A stretch of DNA of 64,000 bases, taken from Brachypodius melanocephalos (taxonomy: Eukaryota > Chordata > Aves > Passeriformes > Pycnonotidae). Both the position numbers and the translations under genes were made by a program. The notes below the pieces were generated by a model. That model searched no databases. It worked only from the letters and a program-made list of their open reading frames with translations, and was not told where the DNA came from. The stretch lies in contig VZSR01001685.1 of assembly GCA_013398615.1 (NCBI GenBank), forward strand, positions 26,834,973-26,898,972, given 5' to 3'. This document shows, piece by piece, positions 13,637-28,272 of the stretch; the stretch's first letter is position 1, and the number at the start of each line of letters is the position of its first letter.

Positions 13637-13670
13637 AGAAAAACAAAAACAAAACCAAAAAAAAAAGGAA
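13637..13670. repeat. A-rich low-complexity tract
   Basis: AAAC-type units run into a ten-A stretch and a short purine run. No flanking retroelement is recognisable. Confidence 0.75.
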
Positions 13671-15390
13671 GGGGGAACTGCATATCATATTCTTTAAAAG
13701 CTTGTAATTATAAAATTTATAATGAAAGGAAGAATGTGGGAGAGAAGATGAAAAAATTGAGCTCCCTGAACAGTTTTCAGTGTTAAAATTACCCAAGATC
13801 TTCCTGAACTTAAACTTTTATAGAAAGCAGAAAGGATAGTTATATGGCATTATGGAAAATAAAAAATCAGCCTTTAAATCAGCAGCTTAGGTTGTGGACA
13901 GTAAATGATACAGTGGTTCCACTTTCTTGGAACTGAGAGGCAGAAGAAAATGAAGAAAGATGCCAGTGACAGGGTGAGGATGATGAAAGCAGACTAGCAT
14001 TATGAATGATATGTTAAGTGATTGGCTCAGAAGGAATCATGGGATTGCTGCCTTTTGCAGATGCTGATTTTCATCTATATTGTTTGCCTCTTTCTCAGAA
14101 AGGCCTAACATATGCAGAATGTGTGTGCATGCGCATGAGCAATATAGAACAAATACAGATATATATTTATATGATGTTATATATTCTCATATATTCAGAA
14201 GCCACCTTATCCCTTTTAATGTCCTTACACCTGATCCATTTAGCTAATCAGGATAGCTTACTTCGACATAAACCAATAAACTGTAACTCACATGAATTAA
14301 TATCCTCCTGCTTTCTTTATTCATGGAAGTGAAACATTCCTTTTTTCATTTGTCTGCCTCACTGAAAGGGAAAATATTTTGATTGTTTTGTTTTGGTTTG
14401 TTTGTTTGTTTGTTTACTAATTACTAGTTCTGAAGGGTATCTTCTGATCTGCTAAAGTACATAAATGCAAGAAATAGTATTTCTACTTAATAACAACGTG
14501 TTGCCTAATAGGAAGACATACTGAGGTCCTGTTACATTTTCTTTGATGTGCTTTAAGCTGCATACCGTGCATTCTCTGCTTTCAAACTAACAGGCATTAC
14601 CAGTATCATTCAGTCTGCTGCCTTCTTTGTGTGGACAAACAGAAAGGTAGAATGATGCTTAACACTGATGAGATATATCAGAAACACATGCATGCAATTA
14701 AATGTAATACTAATTTTGAAGGGTCATTTTACTAAGATTACCTTCAGCAACATTTTTGGCGTCATAAACAATCCCTAAGTCCAAGCTTCATCCCTGAACA
14801 TTAACTCTTTAGTGCCTCCTTAATTTATTTTTAGCCATGTATTCTTTGAATATTCTTGCTTTGCAATTGAAACAATTTGAAATGTAAAGGGTCTGTTGGG
14901 GGGAGAGTCACATGCTAGTGTATAAAATAACATCTTAAATTATTTTTCTATAATATTCTAATGTGAGAAAAAAGTCAAATCTTCCCATTTTATCAAATAT
15001 ACTGCTTTTTGAGCTGTGCAATTTAGGTACCAAGTTATTTGCTTTAAAAACACCTAGCATCTTAAGAGATTTACACAAAGTGTGTGGATATCTACATGCT
15101 AATAAGGATGTACTCATTTTCATCTGAATATCTTGTTTGAGATTATTTGTTTTATCAACACTTATGATGGCCATGATAATATTTAGGATACTATTTCTGG
15201 CAGAAAAAAAAGATGCCAGAGAACTATTCAGTTTAAAGATTCTTAGCTTAAGACTATTCTACCTCAGGTCAGTGGCATTTATGTAACTAATTTCTTGCTG
15301 CGATCCTATCACTTCACTGAATATTTACCAATTGCTTGTGGGGAAAAATAATGAATTCCTTTTTTCAGAGCAATAAATATTGATAATTAA
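13671..15390. other. AT-rich non-coding DNA, nothing identified
   Basis: No repeat family or exon is recognised apart from the TTTG microsatellite listed separately. Confidence 0.55.
14382..14415. repeat. (TTTG)n microsatellite
   Basis: About six TTTG-type units in a row, the last four perfect. Confidence 0.88.
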
Positions 15391-16560
15391 ACTAATGAAG
15401 TATTATTATTTTTTTCCAGTCTGGACATAGAATTGACCCAGGTGCTCATTATTAAAACTTTTTAATATATTTTTTGCAGAATGAGAAAATGAACATCAGT
15501 GAACCAATATAATTAGCATGCCTTCTAAATAGATGATATAGTTATATACTTGTTAGTATTAGGAGATCCTACAAATTTCATTTATCAAGATACAGCCCAG
15601 CAGGCATTTTCTAGTGAAAAGGGCGCCTGTGAATCCCCAGTATACCACTCAGATCACCCCCTGAGGGGAAACGCAACTTGCATTCAAATCAAACGTTTTC
15701 CTATCAAATGCTCCACTAATGGCTTTCCTATGAGACCCAAGCCTCTCAGTCACCTACTACCTATTTAGACATGTCAAAACAGAATTCGTTGTTTATTTGT
15801 ATTTCATTGAAGTGAGTCTGTTTTCTCATATTGAATTTGTATCCAAACCCCAGGTTGTCAATACTACTTAGTTAGATCTGCTGTTTGTTGTGTTTTTCTC
15901 TGCATGCGATCCAGGGGAAAAATTAGTGTCACTCATGCCAGTTTCAACCCTCCAATAAATCCTTAAGCAGTGTATTAAATAATTTTATAAAGTAACTCGC
16001 ATATATATTGAGGGATATTGGAAACAGTTCTCACATTGAAAGCTGTTTTATCAGATGCAGTGATGACTTTTCTATGCTAAGGATTGCCCAGAAAAAAAGC
16101 TAGATATATAACTAGTGTAAGGAAAAAAAGAAGGGGGGGCAGGGAAGCCATTGTTTTCAGTATTTTTCTAAATTACAGTAAGCTTAATTGCCTCATTTCA
16201 GTATAACTCAACTAGTCAGTAGACATACGTGACTGCAGTGATTTTTTGTGAAAATTATTTAAATTAATTCTGTTAGCAGCCTCTAAGTTAGTTTACTTGT
16301 GCTTAAGCCTAAATCTGTGCATTAAACATTCCATAAAAACAAGAACTAAGTGTTATGTTTGATATGCACTTCAAAAGCCTAAAAGGCCAAAGAAAGCCCT
16401 TCCTTAATTATTGAAGAAGTGTCTGTAAAGGAAACATGAGCAAATAGCATTCATGCTTTCATCCCCAGTAACCTTTTATTGTCCTTTTCTTCAGATGGCC
16501 AAGTCAGTATATTTAATAAAGGGAGCAGCAACCATCAAAGAAGGCAGGGGTCTAATAAAT
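15391..16560. other. Repeat-poor non-coding DNA, nothing firmly identified
   Basis: No transposon signature or simple repeat. The 15550-15768 frame has no domain. The stretch looks similar in texture to the candidate conserved element that follows, but there is no specific support. Confidence 0.4.
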
Positions 16561-16860
16561 GGTCCTGATTAAAGGCCCTGACAGGGTATGAACTTTGCAT
16601 AAATTTTCCTATGGTGTCAGGCTAGGATCCTGATTGAAAACCCATTAACATAATCACACATTTAGAGGAAATGCTATAATGTATCAAAAACATTTCCCTT
16701 AGTGTAATAATTTTAAGGACATTAAAATGCAAATGATAATAAGGAGCTGTGTTTTAGTGATGTTCTGAAAGCCTGATTATTCAAATATTTAGTATGAAAT
16801 ATGGAAGCTCCTTTAACTAATGCATCTACATGATTTCAAAGATTTAATCTATATTTGTAC
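16561..16860. promoter_or_regulatory. Candidate conserved non-coding element with POU octamer
   Basis: Repeat-free, stop-dense in all frames, and dense in homeodomain- and POU-type words: ATGCAAAT exactly at 16727-16734, followed by GATAAT, plus several TTAAC, ATTAA and CATTAA motifs. This style is typical of vertebrate developmental enhancers. The call rests on composition and motif texture only and must be tested by cross-species alignment. Confidence 0.25.
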
Positions 16861-16971
16861 TTGAAAGACTTTTATACCACTACTGAATATTTACTGTTAA
16901 TTTAGACTTGCAAAATCCAGCAAAAAATTTCGTTTAAATGATATAGCTAAGTGCTAAGACCTTTTAGCCTG

Positions 16972-18413
<1,442 letters not shown>

Positions 18414-18436
18414 CTTTTTCTTTTTTTTTTTTTTTT
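18414..18436. repeat. Poly(T) run
   Basis: Five T, one C, then sixteen consecutive T. No adjoining retroelement is recognisable on the minus strand. Confidence 0.85.
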
Positions 18437-18590
18437 GAAAGTCACATGAAAATAGCAGTGATACTGATCATTTTTCAGTAGTCAAGAAACAATAAATATA
18501 TAATGAGCAGATCATGTATAGAGACTGTGGCAGTTTAATTTGAACTCTGATCTTTATTTTTATTCTTGTTCAAAATACTTTTTTGCTGCA

Positions 18591-18656
18591 TGCATCCTAA
18601 ACATTTTTCTTCCTTTCTGTCTCTGCATCCTAAACATTTTTCTCCCTTTCTTTCTT
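18591..18656. repeat. Two-copy 33-bp tandem duplication
   Basis: Units at 18591-18623 and 18624-18656 both begin TGCATCCTAAACATTTTTCT and continue with CCTTTCT-type pyrimidine sequence. They differ at only a few positions, so the duplication is recent. Confidence 0.85.
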
Positions 18657-18726
18657 TTCCTCTGGTTTTCTCTCTCTCACTCTGTCTCTGTCTCTTTGTC
18701 TTTCTCTCTCTTTCTCACATATATAG
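18657..18726. repeat. CT-rich pyrimidine tract
   Basis: A run of CTCT, TCTG and TTTC units without a strict period, ending in CACATATATA. Confidence 0.8.
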
Positions 18727-21700
18727 TTGTTCTGTTTTATAGAATGCCTATAAAAATTGTTAATAAGCTTGGGCTTACTTTTATGATTTACAGAAATGTT
18801 AATTTCCATGGGTTTCTGCCTTTCTCTTTATTTAATCAGAACTGCAGGCACTTTACTGCTGTATATGAATGCATTCCCTCTGTAATAGGTTCCTGTTTAG
18901 CAAGGGAGCTAGCCTCTGCCTACTAAATAATTCCTGTATAATATGCAGCGATCATACTCATTTGGTCTTCAGTGATGAAAACTCTGCAACACAGTGCTTA
19001 GCTGATGCACAGATGTGAAACCACGGATTTCAGAGATGCTTCCTGATTTATGCCAGCTGAATGTCTCATTTAAAGCGTGCTTTCCTTCTACAGATGTGGG
19101 GACTGAACAGTTAAATGCGGAGAAGATGGGTGTATTGCAGTGCTTACTCTATTATTTCTGTTCACAATCCTCCTCCCCCAAATTGATTTTTTATCTCTTT
19201 GACCATTTTTAAATAACTAATAGCCTGATATACTTTTGTGACTATATCTAGTCACATGCTGTTCCCTTCACAGGCCCAGTTAAACGCACAGTACTTAAGT
19301 CTTCCAGTGCAGATAAGACAAATGTGTACCACCTCACACAGATGAGCTTGGGGCACGTTGTGGGTGTGAGGGGTATGAGACTTACCTGTTTGCAGACAGG
19401 AATCACAAAGCTCTTTAGGAGGCAAAAAGCACATTAGTACAACGAGCTGGCAATATGACTCCCAGTTCTTTGTGGCTTGTTACCATAGTGAGATTAGGCA
19501 TGTCTTTGACCACAGGTTTATAGAAATTTCTTGGGTAAGGAGGAAGACATGAGAACAGTATTTAAAAAAATAGCCTGGCCCAGCCCCTTAGTGCAGGATA
19601 TGCTTCTGCCTCTCATGCCTAGAACATTTGCTGTCTCTGGGCAGCCAGAATACAATCCTTTGTGTCCAGCTGTGCCACAGCAAATGTAACCTCCTATCCT
19701 CCTGCTGGAGCATGGTTAGGTTAGCAGTATCACAGGTGGTGAGCAGGTACACAGCTCTGTATGCACACATGGAAGCCCAAGGCTCCTGACTCTGAGCAGC
19801 AAAGGAGATTACAGATGTAAATCATGGCCTGCACATTATGAAACAGTGTTACCTTCACTCTCCTTTAAAAGACTCTGCAAAGTAAAAGATCTTCATTCTC
19901 TTTTCCCATCGTTCAAAAATCCCATTAAAAGGAGATATTAAATTTCTTGTTCAGTGCTAGAAGACAATGATTATTATTTTTTCTGCTTTTAATATTAACT
20001 GATGACACGGAATGAGAAGCTGACTTACTGTAAACTATCACAGAACAAAAAGCAGGCTGAAAATTCCACCCTCTGCTAAGGCTGAGTCCACAGCATAACA
20101 TAAGGCAGGCCACTAGACTCTAAACTTGAAGAAGGAAGTTTGCCCTAGAGAGTGTTGCAATACATGTCAGCTTATTAATTTAGAGACCTATTAGTGACAG
20201 GCCACAAACCCACTCATAAATTTATAAAGAGTAAAGGACTGAACAGAACTGTTCAATTCCAGAAACTGCTCATCTGTTTGGTGAATTATGAAATACAATT
20301 TTTGCACCTCTTGTACTAGATACACCTAGGAAATTCTGAGCTGACAATGTTTTATGGGCCAGGCAGATTTTTCTAAGCCACGGAATGACATTGTAGTATG
20401 TGCTATCCTATGAGGACCTGCAGCTCTAGAAGAGGTGAAGGAAAAATCCACTCTGGAGTCTCTAACATACCTGAGCATTTCTAACAGATGCTGCCTCCAC
20501 AGAAAAATACCAATAAACGATGCTTAGTGTTAGGAGCTGAGACCATTAGTGCACTGACAAGGACATCACCCAGCATCTGGAGGACTCTTAGACAGTGAGG
20601 AGATGTCATGAGCAAAATATATTTACATGATGTCTGCCAGTCTTCTCATTTCCATTCATAGTGGCAGAACCACTGGCACACTCTCTGAATGTTATCATCT
20701 GTGGCTGAAGGAGTTACTGTTCCACCTGTGAGCAGCAGCTGTGTAAGGGGAAGCTTTCCAAAGCTAAACGATTTGGCTACTGATGGTGCTACTTACATGA
20801 AGTCCCATTAAAAAGGATATATGAGATCACTTCTACCATTCACAGTTTTGCAAGGCTTAAATTCTGCTTGTCTATACAAGAAGTTAGTATGCAGTAAGCA
20901 CAGGAGAGAATTAATAGAGCACTAACTACAGCATCTCACAGGACTGGCCTCTTTCTTTATATGCTGTTCAGATAATAAGTTCTTTAAGGAAAGTACTCTG
21001 TCTTCATTCCTGTCTAAAGAGGTACCTTTTTGTATGGATATTCCTAGTATGCATTGTTTGGTGCTTCACTTCCTACTAAAGGCTATGCCTGTGCAGTGTA
21101 GCCAGACTATCATAAATTCATATTAATGCTTGCTAGTATCTACCTCCTCCATCTAGACAACCCCAATCAAATGCTGGTAGAGCCTAAAGCAGGACCTGAA
21201 ACACATTCTTTTATACACAAGCCTGAGGCTATCTCCCCAGCTATTGCCCCAGCTAATCTCAAATTCAGTGAAGTTGGCATGATGTTGTGGGAGCAGTGAT
21301 TCTTAAACAGCAATGAAAATGAAGAAAAATCATAAAAACCAGGGGCATCAGTCTTCATGGTTTACACCAAATTCATAAAATCTAGGACTCACTACTTATT
21401 CTTTCAGCAGCAGCATCCTATACTTTTTTAAAAGCCTGCTCCAAAATTATTCTTAGCTTTGGTCCTCTGGACTCTTCCAAATAGTTTGGGTTTTTTTTCT
21501 TATCTCTTGCATCCAACAGGATCTGACACCAACTTTCTTCCAATACCTCAGATTAAAGTAGGATGCTCTAGGAATCCAACCTAGGCTGTTTTATTGTACC
21601 TATCACTGTAGTATGTATAAGCTCAACATCTCCCAAGACCAGGTTCTTTGTTTATATGTTACTTAGGTTATACAGTCTTGGAGGAAAATACTCTGGTTTC

Positions 21701-21736
21701 TTCTCTGACTTAATAGCCTAGCCTACTGTTTGCCTT
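18727..21736. other. Non-coding DNA, no gene identified
   Basis: Three kilobases without CR1 termini, microsatellites or supported exons. Regions around 19.3-19.8 kb and 20.4-20.8 kb are a little less AT-rich. I could not assign them to any repeat family or coding sequence. Confidence 0.5.
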
Positions 21737-21778
21737 ACACAAATAAACTGTAATAGTATACACAAACTGTAATAGTGT
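21737..21778. repeat. Short imperfect tandem duplication
   Basis: ACACAAATAAACTGTAATAG at 21737 is repeated at 21760 as ACACAAACTGTAATAG with a 4-bp deletion. Confidence 0.75.
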
Positions 21779-24700
21779 TTGGATGATTTTCAAAAAGTGT
21801 TTATCCATTTTACCTGTTCTCAGCTTTACAATATTGGAGTCACTCAATGTGACAGTATTAGCTGCACTTTGGGATTGTCCATCTGTAGGGGAAAAAAAGA
21901 CTGTCACCATTTTGGGCAGAAGCTAGAAGTGTGTATCTGTGCAGTCTGCTTCATATAAATCTGTCAGCAGTTTTGGAGCTAGTGCCAGAAAGTAGATGGA
22001 GCACTCCACCCCACTAACAACCAGGTTTGTGGTAATGACAGACTAGCAAATATTTTATGATTCCACTGGAGCCTTATCCCTGAACCTCTTTGTTTGTGAA
22101 ATGTAGAGTAGCATGGAGAAAATCATATCTCTTGATGAGACAGAAAGTGCCTGCTAATTTGTGTAAAGATTCCACCACAGAGTATCTTTAATGGTCAATT
22201 CAGACTAGAGACCACTGCTTATGCATGTGTCCATGCTTAGTAGCTCTGACAGAGCCTGGGAGGAGCTAGAATAAAACTAGACAGAGCATCAGGGAAGCAG
22301 CCAGTGGACAAACCTGCCATACTGTTATAATGCAATAGAATTAATAGGTTTTGCGCCCTCAGTTACAAAGTTCTTTACTTTGAACACAAGCAACTTAGAG
22401 CAGTAAAAGCTCAAATTCAGAGAACACTGATCCTGATGAAAAATTTACTGTTTAGGATCTTGTTGCATCCTTTGTCTTTTCTTAACAGTAGAATTTTTCT
22501 TATATATCCTTTGGAAACATATTGACTTGAAAAATTAAAAATACGATGAAACAATTTTGACCCACAATAATTATTTATGCTGCTGTTTGGACCTAGGAGT
22601 GAGGATTTTTTTTAATCAGCATTTTCCTCTAAACATTACTGAAAAGACCAAAATAAGCTCTTACTGCAGCATCAGATATACACTATACACTTTTAGAACT
22701 AGCTACAATGTAAATCCTGTGACCAGGTAGTTCTTCAATTTGCTCAAACATACCTGACTTAATGATGCAACAAAATACATGTAAAAATACTAAATTAAGG
22801 TTCTAACTTCTGTTAGCTGATATTCTGCTCTCTTTTCCTCATTCTTCCCTTTCTTTCCTTGTTTTAAAGAAAATGTTTGGTATGTCAGCTTTCAGTAGCC
22901 AAAAGAGTTGAATATGTGCATGCATGAATGGAAAAATACCTTTCTACTTTCCTTGCAACTGTGTAAGTTTTATCTTCATCCCAACTCATCTCTCTCTTTC
23001 CTTTGTTTTTTCCTTTCCAGTATATCATGAGTACCCTTAGATAATAAGCTTCTTGGGCAGAAAGATTTATATGTCACTAATTCAATTAACATACGTAATA
23101 TGTCCATAACTTTCACACCCGAAATTAAATTATGGATGTCTACAAAAACCTTCTGTCCATAACTGTACTTAATGTGACAGGTTTTGGAGGCATATAGGTT
23201 TTCCTTGGATTTTTTCTTCTCATTTTACTCCCTCCTTTTCTTTCACTTCTTGTCTTAAAGCTGCACCATTATGGGAAGATTTGCTTGTGAGATGATTGGA
23301 TTCACACTTGAATTCTGTTAAATTTTGCTTCCGGGGCAGGAGCCTAATACATGAAACACTTCTGAGCATTTGAACGTAAGTTGCATACACTTCAGATTTT
23401 CAATACGAAAAGTTGCATGGTAGATCTTGGCTAAAAGCCAATATCTAAAATATCCTTAAATATAAGGACCAGGAAGTTGATTTGTATCTGGATAATGAAT
23501 GCAGAAATCCATTAGAGTGTGCAGATTTCCATTATGATCTCTTGGCAGGTTTTCCTGCTTAAGAGGTGGGCTGCTGAGTGTTGCACAAGATGAAACTTCT
23601 GTGGAGCCCTTAGCCCTAAGTTAGGAACATGAAGATGATAAAAGCATGAATCACAATTTCCAGATCTTCCTTTGACAGCAATAGGCACAGCCTCTTGGGA
23701 AAGTGGGAGCGCAACCATTCCTTACCACAATTATCTCTGTAGTCAGGACTATCAACGAATCTAATGCAGCCTCAAGATTGTTCTACATTATCAGCTAGTG
23801 AGGGCATATCCTCTGTTGAAGGTACAGTCAACATTACTGATTGCTCCTTTCAGTGTTTTGCATTAACTGACTTTTCCCTTTAGGAGGTTGTTTTAAAAGT
23901 TTTAAGTGTCTTGTTTGGCTATGAGTGGCCTTTTAGCTCCTCAGATCCTTGCATCAATTTAAACTTTTCTCATAATTATATGCTCCCTCTTTTGGGAGAT
24001 AACATTTGTTGTAGAAGCTAAGATGGAGGTGGTGGAGCTGGTGAAAGTTCAGCAAAATTGTGGTGTTGCAATTATCTCCAGGGATCTCTGAAAAGAAGAA
24101 GATTAATCCATGCAGGGCTCCATATAGATAACTTATAGATTGACAACCATCTCACATGCAGCTGAGGTCTACTTAGAAATAGTTCTACACCACTTTGAGT
24201 ATTTTGTCACCCAGTCACTGGAGGCTACCCATCACCAACACCCAAACAACCTGCATTTTCTGCTCCTGCATGTAGCCTGATGATGATGTCTTCAACATGT
24301 TGGTACAAGCCATATAAGCACCACAATGTTCTGATTGGCCAGTCAAGAAAAAGATTTTAGTGAGTATTTGACAGCAGGTGAGATCATTTTTGTCAAGTGT
24401 TCAGTGTCCTGAATGATCTATTGCACATTATGATGGTTAGGAGATTACTTTCTGTGAACCAGCATTTATGTTTCCGGTCATTAAAGTGGCCAGTTGCACT
24501 TTGCTAGCTTTTACTAGCTATTAGGGTCAAGAATTTGCTTAATAAATCATAACAACATATGTGAAGACATTTTTTAAAGCTCTGCAAGTATATAGCACAT
24601 TATTGGCCATGCCTATGGAGAATCCACCTTTTTTGGGTATTTGAATTTTGCTTCTGCATTGTTCAAAATAAAGCCCTGGATACTTTATACATTAAGAAAG

Positions 24701-26061
24701 AGACCTGAGTAGATTTTTTTTTTCAATTTATAGACTGAGGGCACATAAGATACATTGCTCGGCTCTCTGAGCTTGCAAAAAACCAAATATTTGTTTTTGT
24801 AATTGAGACCCATGCATGTGCATAGTCATATACCAAGAGAAAGAAGAAGCAATTTATGCCTAGCTTTTGCAGCCTCATGAGGGAAGGAAGCCTTGAATTG
24901 GTTTTATTCCCCTTGGTCCAGTGTGTATAGAAATGAAAGACAGTGCTGGCCACAAGACAGTAAAGAATCTTCTGTGATCATGTGATGTTATGCTGTGGTT
25001 TCTTCAGTATGAGAAAAATTTTTATGAAAGGCATTGCATGACTGATTTGTTCATCTAAAATGGCATCAACGTTTGGAACAGAGTCAAAAATCTCATCCTA
25101 TAGAATACATGTTATATGTGTTGGTGTACATGATTATTACATGTGTAACCACACTGTGTGTGTGTTTGCATGTTGTGTTTGAGCACAAATTTTATTCCTT
25201 CCTTCTAGCCACAGTGACAATAATCAGCACAAAAAGGTTAAGGCACATGCTTCTTTCATCCCTCCCTGTACATTTATTTGTATACACATCTATTTAAGTA
25301 TGTACAAACTGCAAAAGTGAAGAACTTCCATTTGTTATCTGTAAAATGCTGTTCATCCTTCTCTGTAAAAAGGATAGACTACAAAGATCAATGGGAGTAG
25401 GTGAATCTCATATTCACTGTAGTTCTTTGTGCTGTTGCCTTAAAAAACTTTGTGAATTTTTAGGTTAAAATACAATAGAAAGATCTTCAAAAGGTGGCAT
25501 TTTTATGAAATATATTTTGAAGAAGGGAACCTAAATTAATGGCTCTGACTCTTCTCTGCCTCTGCTCTTAAATAATTAACACTTATTTGATTGAAGCAAT
25601 ATCTGATGTTATTTGATTGCTTCCCTTTAACAAGGTCTGCAGGAAATACATCTATACAATATGTATATATATATGTATACGTTTCAGTCTTTGGCATGGT
25701 CCTGCTTTTAATATTTTTCTTAACTCCTGCATTTAAAAGATCAAAAGTTTATAATTTCTGAGATGATATGCTGTAAATGTAGTGATGGTTTTAGTCTCCG
25801 TTAGTTGGGCTTTTTCCTTGTGAATTCATATATAATAATTTGATTACTAGAGCTCAGACTTTGTCCTTCTGTTACATTTGGTGTCACCTCAAAATTCCTT
25901 ACCTACCAGGACCACTTTGGAGAGGCTGGAGCTTAGATGTGCTGTTGGTGCTCCATGCAGATATGAAAAGTATAAAAAAATTGTCAGAGGAACTATTTCA
26001 CCCTGGAGATTTAACTATTAGTCTCAGAAAAGTCTGGTTTAGGGTGGTGAGTGGGTTGTGG
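21779..26061. other. Non-coding DNA with possible conserved stretch at about 23990-24510
   Basis: No transposon is recognised. The stretch at 23990-24510 is repeat-free, moderately GC-balanced and reads like constrained non-coding sequence, including an inverted CCAAT word (GATTGGCC) near 24334. This is a texture judgement only. A short TA/TG repeat lies at about 25658-25681. Confidence 0.4.
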
Positions 26062-26083
26062 TTTTTTTTGTTTTTTTTTTTTT

Positions 26084-26116
<33 letters not shown>

Positions 26117-26162
26117 TTTTTTTTTTTTTGTTTTTGTTTTTTTTGTTTTGTTTTTTTTTTTT
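26062..26162. repeat. T-rich tract with scattered G, about 100 bp
   Basis: Almost pure T with single G interruptions at irregular spacing, closing with TTAG. Frames through it encode only poly-Phe. It might be an old poly(A) tail of a minus-strand insertion, but no such element is visible to its right apart from the plus-strand repeat below. Confidence 0.93.
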
Positions 26163-26189
26163 AGTTTAATCAATATTTTACTGTATTTT

Positions 26190-26298
26190 TTTCCCCCTCA
26201 GGGCTGGAACCTTGCATTCATACAGCACTTCACACAGTGGGACCTTGATCCTGGCCAGGACCCCTGAGTGCTACCATTATACAAACAATAATAAAATG
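26190..26298 (+). mobile_element. Ancient amniote interspersed repeat, 3' end
   Basis: CAGCACTTCACACAGTGG, then GGACCTTGATCCTGGCCAGG and CCCCTGAGTGCTACCATTAT, then an ACAAACAATAATAAAAT tail. I recognise this as the 3' end of an old element common in reptile and bird genomes, which characteristically ends in a gappy AATAATAAT tail. I am not certain of its family name, so none is given. Confidence 0.6.
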
Positions 26299-28242
26299 AA
26301 GCAGAACAAAACAGAAGCCCTATGGGCTAGTTTTTAATGCTCCTATCTCTTCTTCATCAAAATTAAACCAATTGAAAGATAACAGTGAGCAAGGGATTTT
26401 TTCTATTTTATTTTCACTGATTGTACATTTTCATAACATGCACATCATGAAATGAGTGGATGACTCATTTTCAAAAAGAAATGATAACACTGGATTGACT
26501 TGGTTTTACTAGGCAGGCTGCTAAGTATACATTGTTTGGTGACATCCTATTCTGCTGGAGTAACAGTAATTTTTAAAGGGATTTAATGTTATGATACAAC
26601 ACTTTCTTTTTAATTGTTATTATTGTATTATTGTAACAATTTTAATCTGTTAAACAAATCCACAAAAAATGCTTAATACCACAGAAACAGATTGAGCTAA
26701 ATTTATGAAATTTACAGATTACCTAAAATGCTAGGAGTTAATTACAGTCTGCTTTCCCTGGCATGTCAGCTTGATTAAATTTGGAGTTCCAAGATGAATT
26801 GGCCCAAATTCATTAGTGTTCCCCGGGTGCATATGTTGGTCAAGGTCAAGCGAAGCACATTGACTGTAGTGTTAGTCAAGAGGGGGAAGGGTTTCTAAAG
26901 AAGGTGGACTCTTAAAAGGTCTGGGGTTGCAGCAAGAAACTTTGATACTTTTTAACTTAATAAATCTTGACAGCCTAGTCATGGCTAAGCCTTTGCAGTG
27001 TTATTGGTACAGATGGCAAAGCTAGACATATTTAAAGAGATCTCAGCAGCTAGTGGCAGGAGAGCATTGAATCCAAATGCACTGTTGGGCTTTCAGAGAA
27101 AGTGCAAGAAGAGAGGATAAAAAGCTACACAGCATTTCCATCTCTTGACATCTCCAACAGCCTCAGATACAAAATATGATAAGGCTCCTGCTGAGCTAAT
27201 AAGCCCAACAAATGTCTGTGTCCATGAAGTAGATGAAGTGGGATCAAGTAGTTGGGGGCTGCTGTATGAAAATAAGCCAGCACCCAGGGTATAATGGCAC
27301 TGTAGAAAGCTGCAAGGTCAGGCCGATGACAGAAACACTGGATAAGTAGAGACCCCATCAGTAAAACAGGTTTGCTTGCTGGATCTGAGCCACATAACTG
27401 CTAAAAAAAAAATAAAAACAACCCCTATGTTTCAGAAAACTTGTCTCGTTTAGTAAATAGAAGGACAGTGGTTTGTTGTGTGAAAAACTGCAATTGTTTC
27501 CTACTTATTGCCATACAGATTGTAGATTAATAGTTTCTCCGCAAAATATGATGTCAAGCCAGACCTGAAAAGAACATTTGACTGCAAACTAAAGGAGATT
27601 TTTAAAGAAAAAAAGTAGTACTGAGTGAAGGAGAGATTTTTTCAATATTACACGGTTTTTCTCTTAAATTTCAGGTACCTCAAATATATTGCTATTCATC
27701 TCACTTTTAAATAAAGCTCTGTGAGCGCCAACAAAATAATTTAAGATGAAATCATGCTGGATATACAAGAGTGATAAATATAACTCCTTTCATTTGAAAA
27801 AGAAACCCGAAAAACAAAGAAGAAATACCTATCTTGCTGAAATAGCATTAAAATAATAATTAGGCAGTGTTCTGAACAGGTCAAGCTGTTGCATTAATTC
27901 TTAAAGCATCGTATTCCCTTAGTGCTACTTGTAAAGGTGTGTTTGAAAAGTACAGAACCTTCTAAATACCATGTGCTTTTGTTTGTTACATTTTGGAGAC
28001 AACATAAAAAAATCTGACAGCATGTCACAAAGGTCATACCTATAATTCCTTTTAACTATGTGATGTTTTAAATTTATACAAACATAATTATTTCTAAATT
28101 CTAGTGTGCAGTACATGTGCTACTGAAGCCAAAACAAGGCAGACCTGGTCCTATGAGTAACAACAGCATTAGGAAAATAAATCAGTAGTGATAGATGATG
28201 AATATTTATGATTGTTTCTCTCCTACCATTTTAATCATTTAC
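26299..28242. other. Repeat-poor non-coding DNA upstream of the CpG island
   Basis: No transposon or exon is recognised. It contains an exact extended nuclear-receptor half-site TCAAGGTCA at 26840-26848. The stretch 26490-26870 reads like constrained non-coding DNA. The minus-strand frame at 27125-27358 (77 codons) has no recognised domain. A short A-rich run sits near 27403-27419. Confidence 0.4.
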
Positions 28243-28272
28243 AGATATTTTCAGTTTTCATCCAGTAGAAGT

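Noticed and set aside
18591..18656. Regular 33-bp period considered as a CRISPR-like repeat
   Set aside because: Only two directly adjacent copies with no spacers, in a eukaryotic context; this is a simple tandem duplication.
27125..27358. 77-codon minus-strand frame with a less biased composition
   Set aside because: Looked at as a possible exon, but no family was recognised, there are no convincing splice sites, and stops lie just outside. Kept as unassigned.
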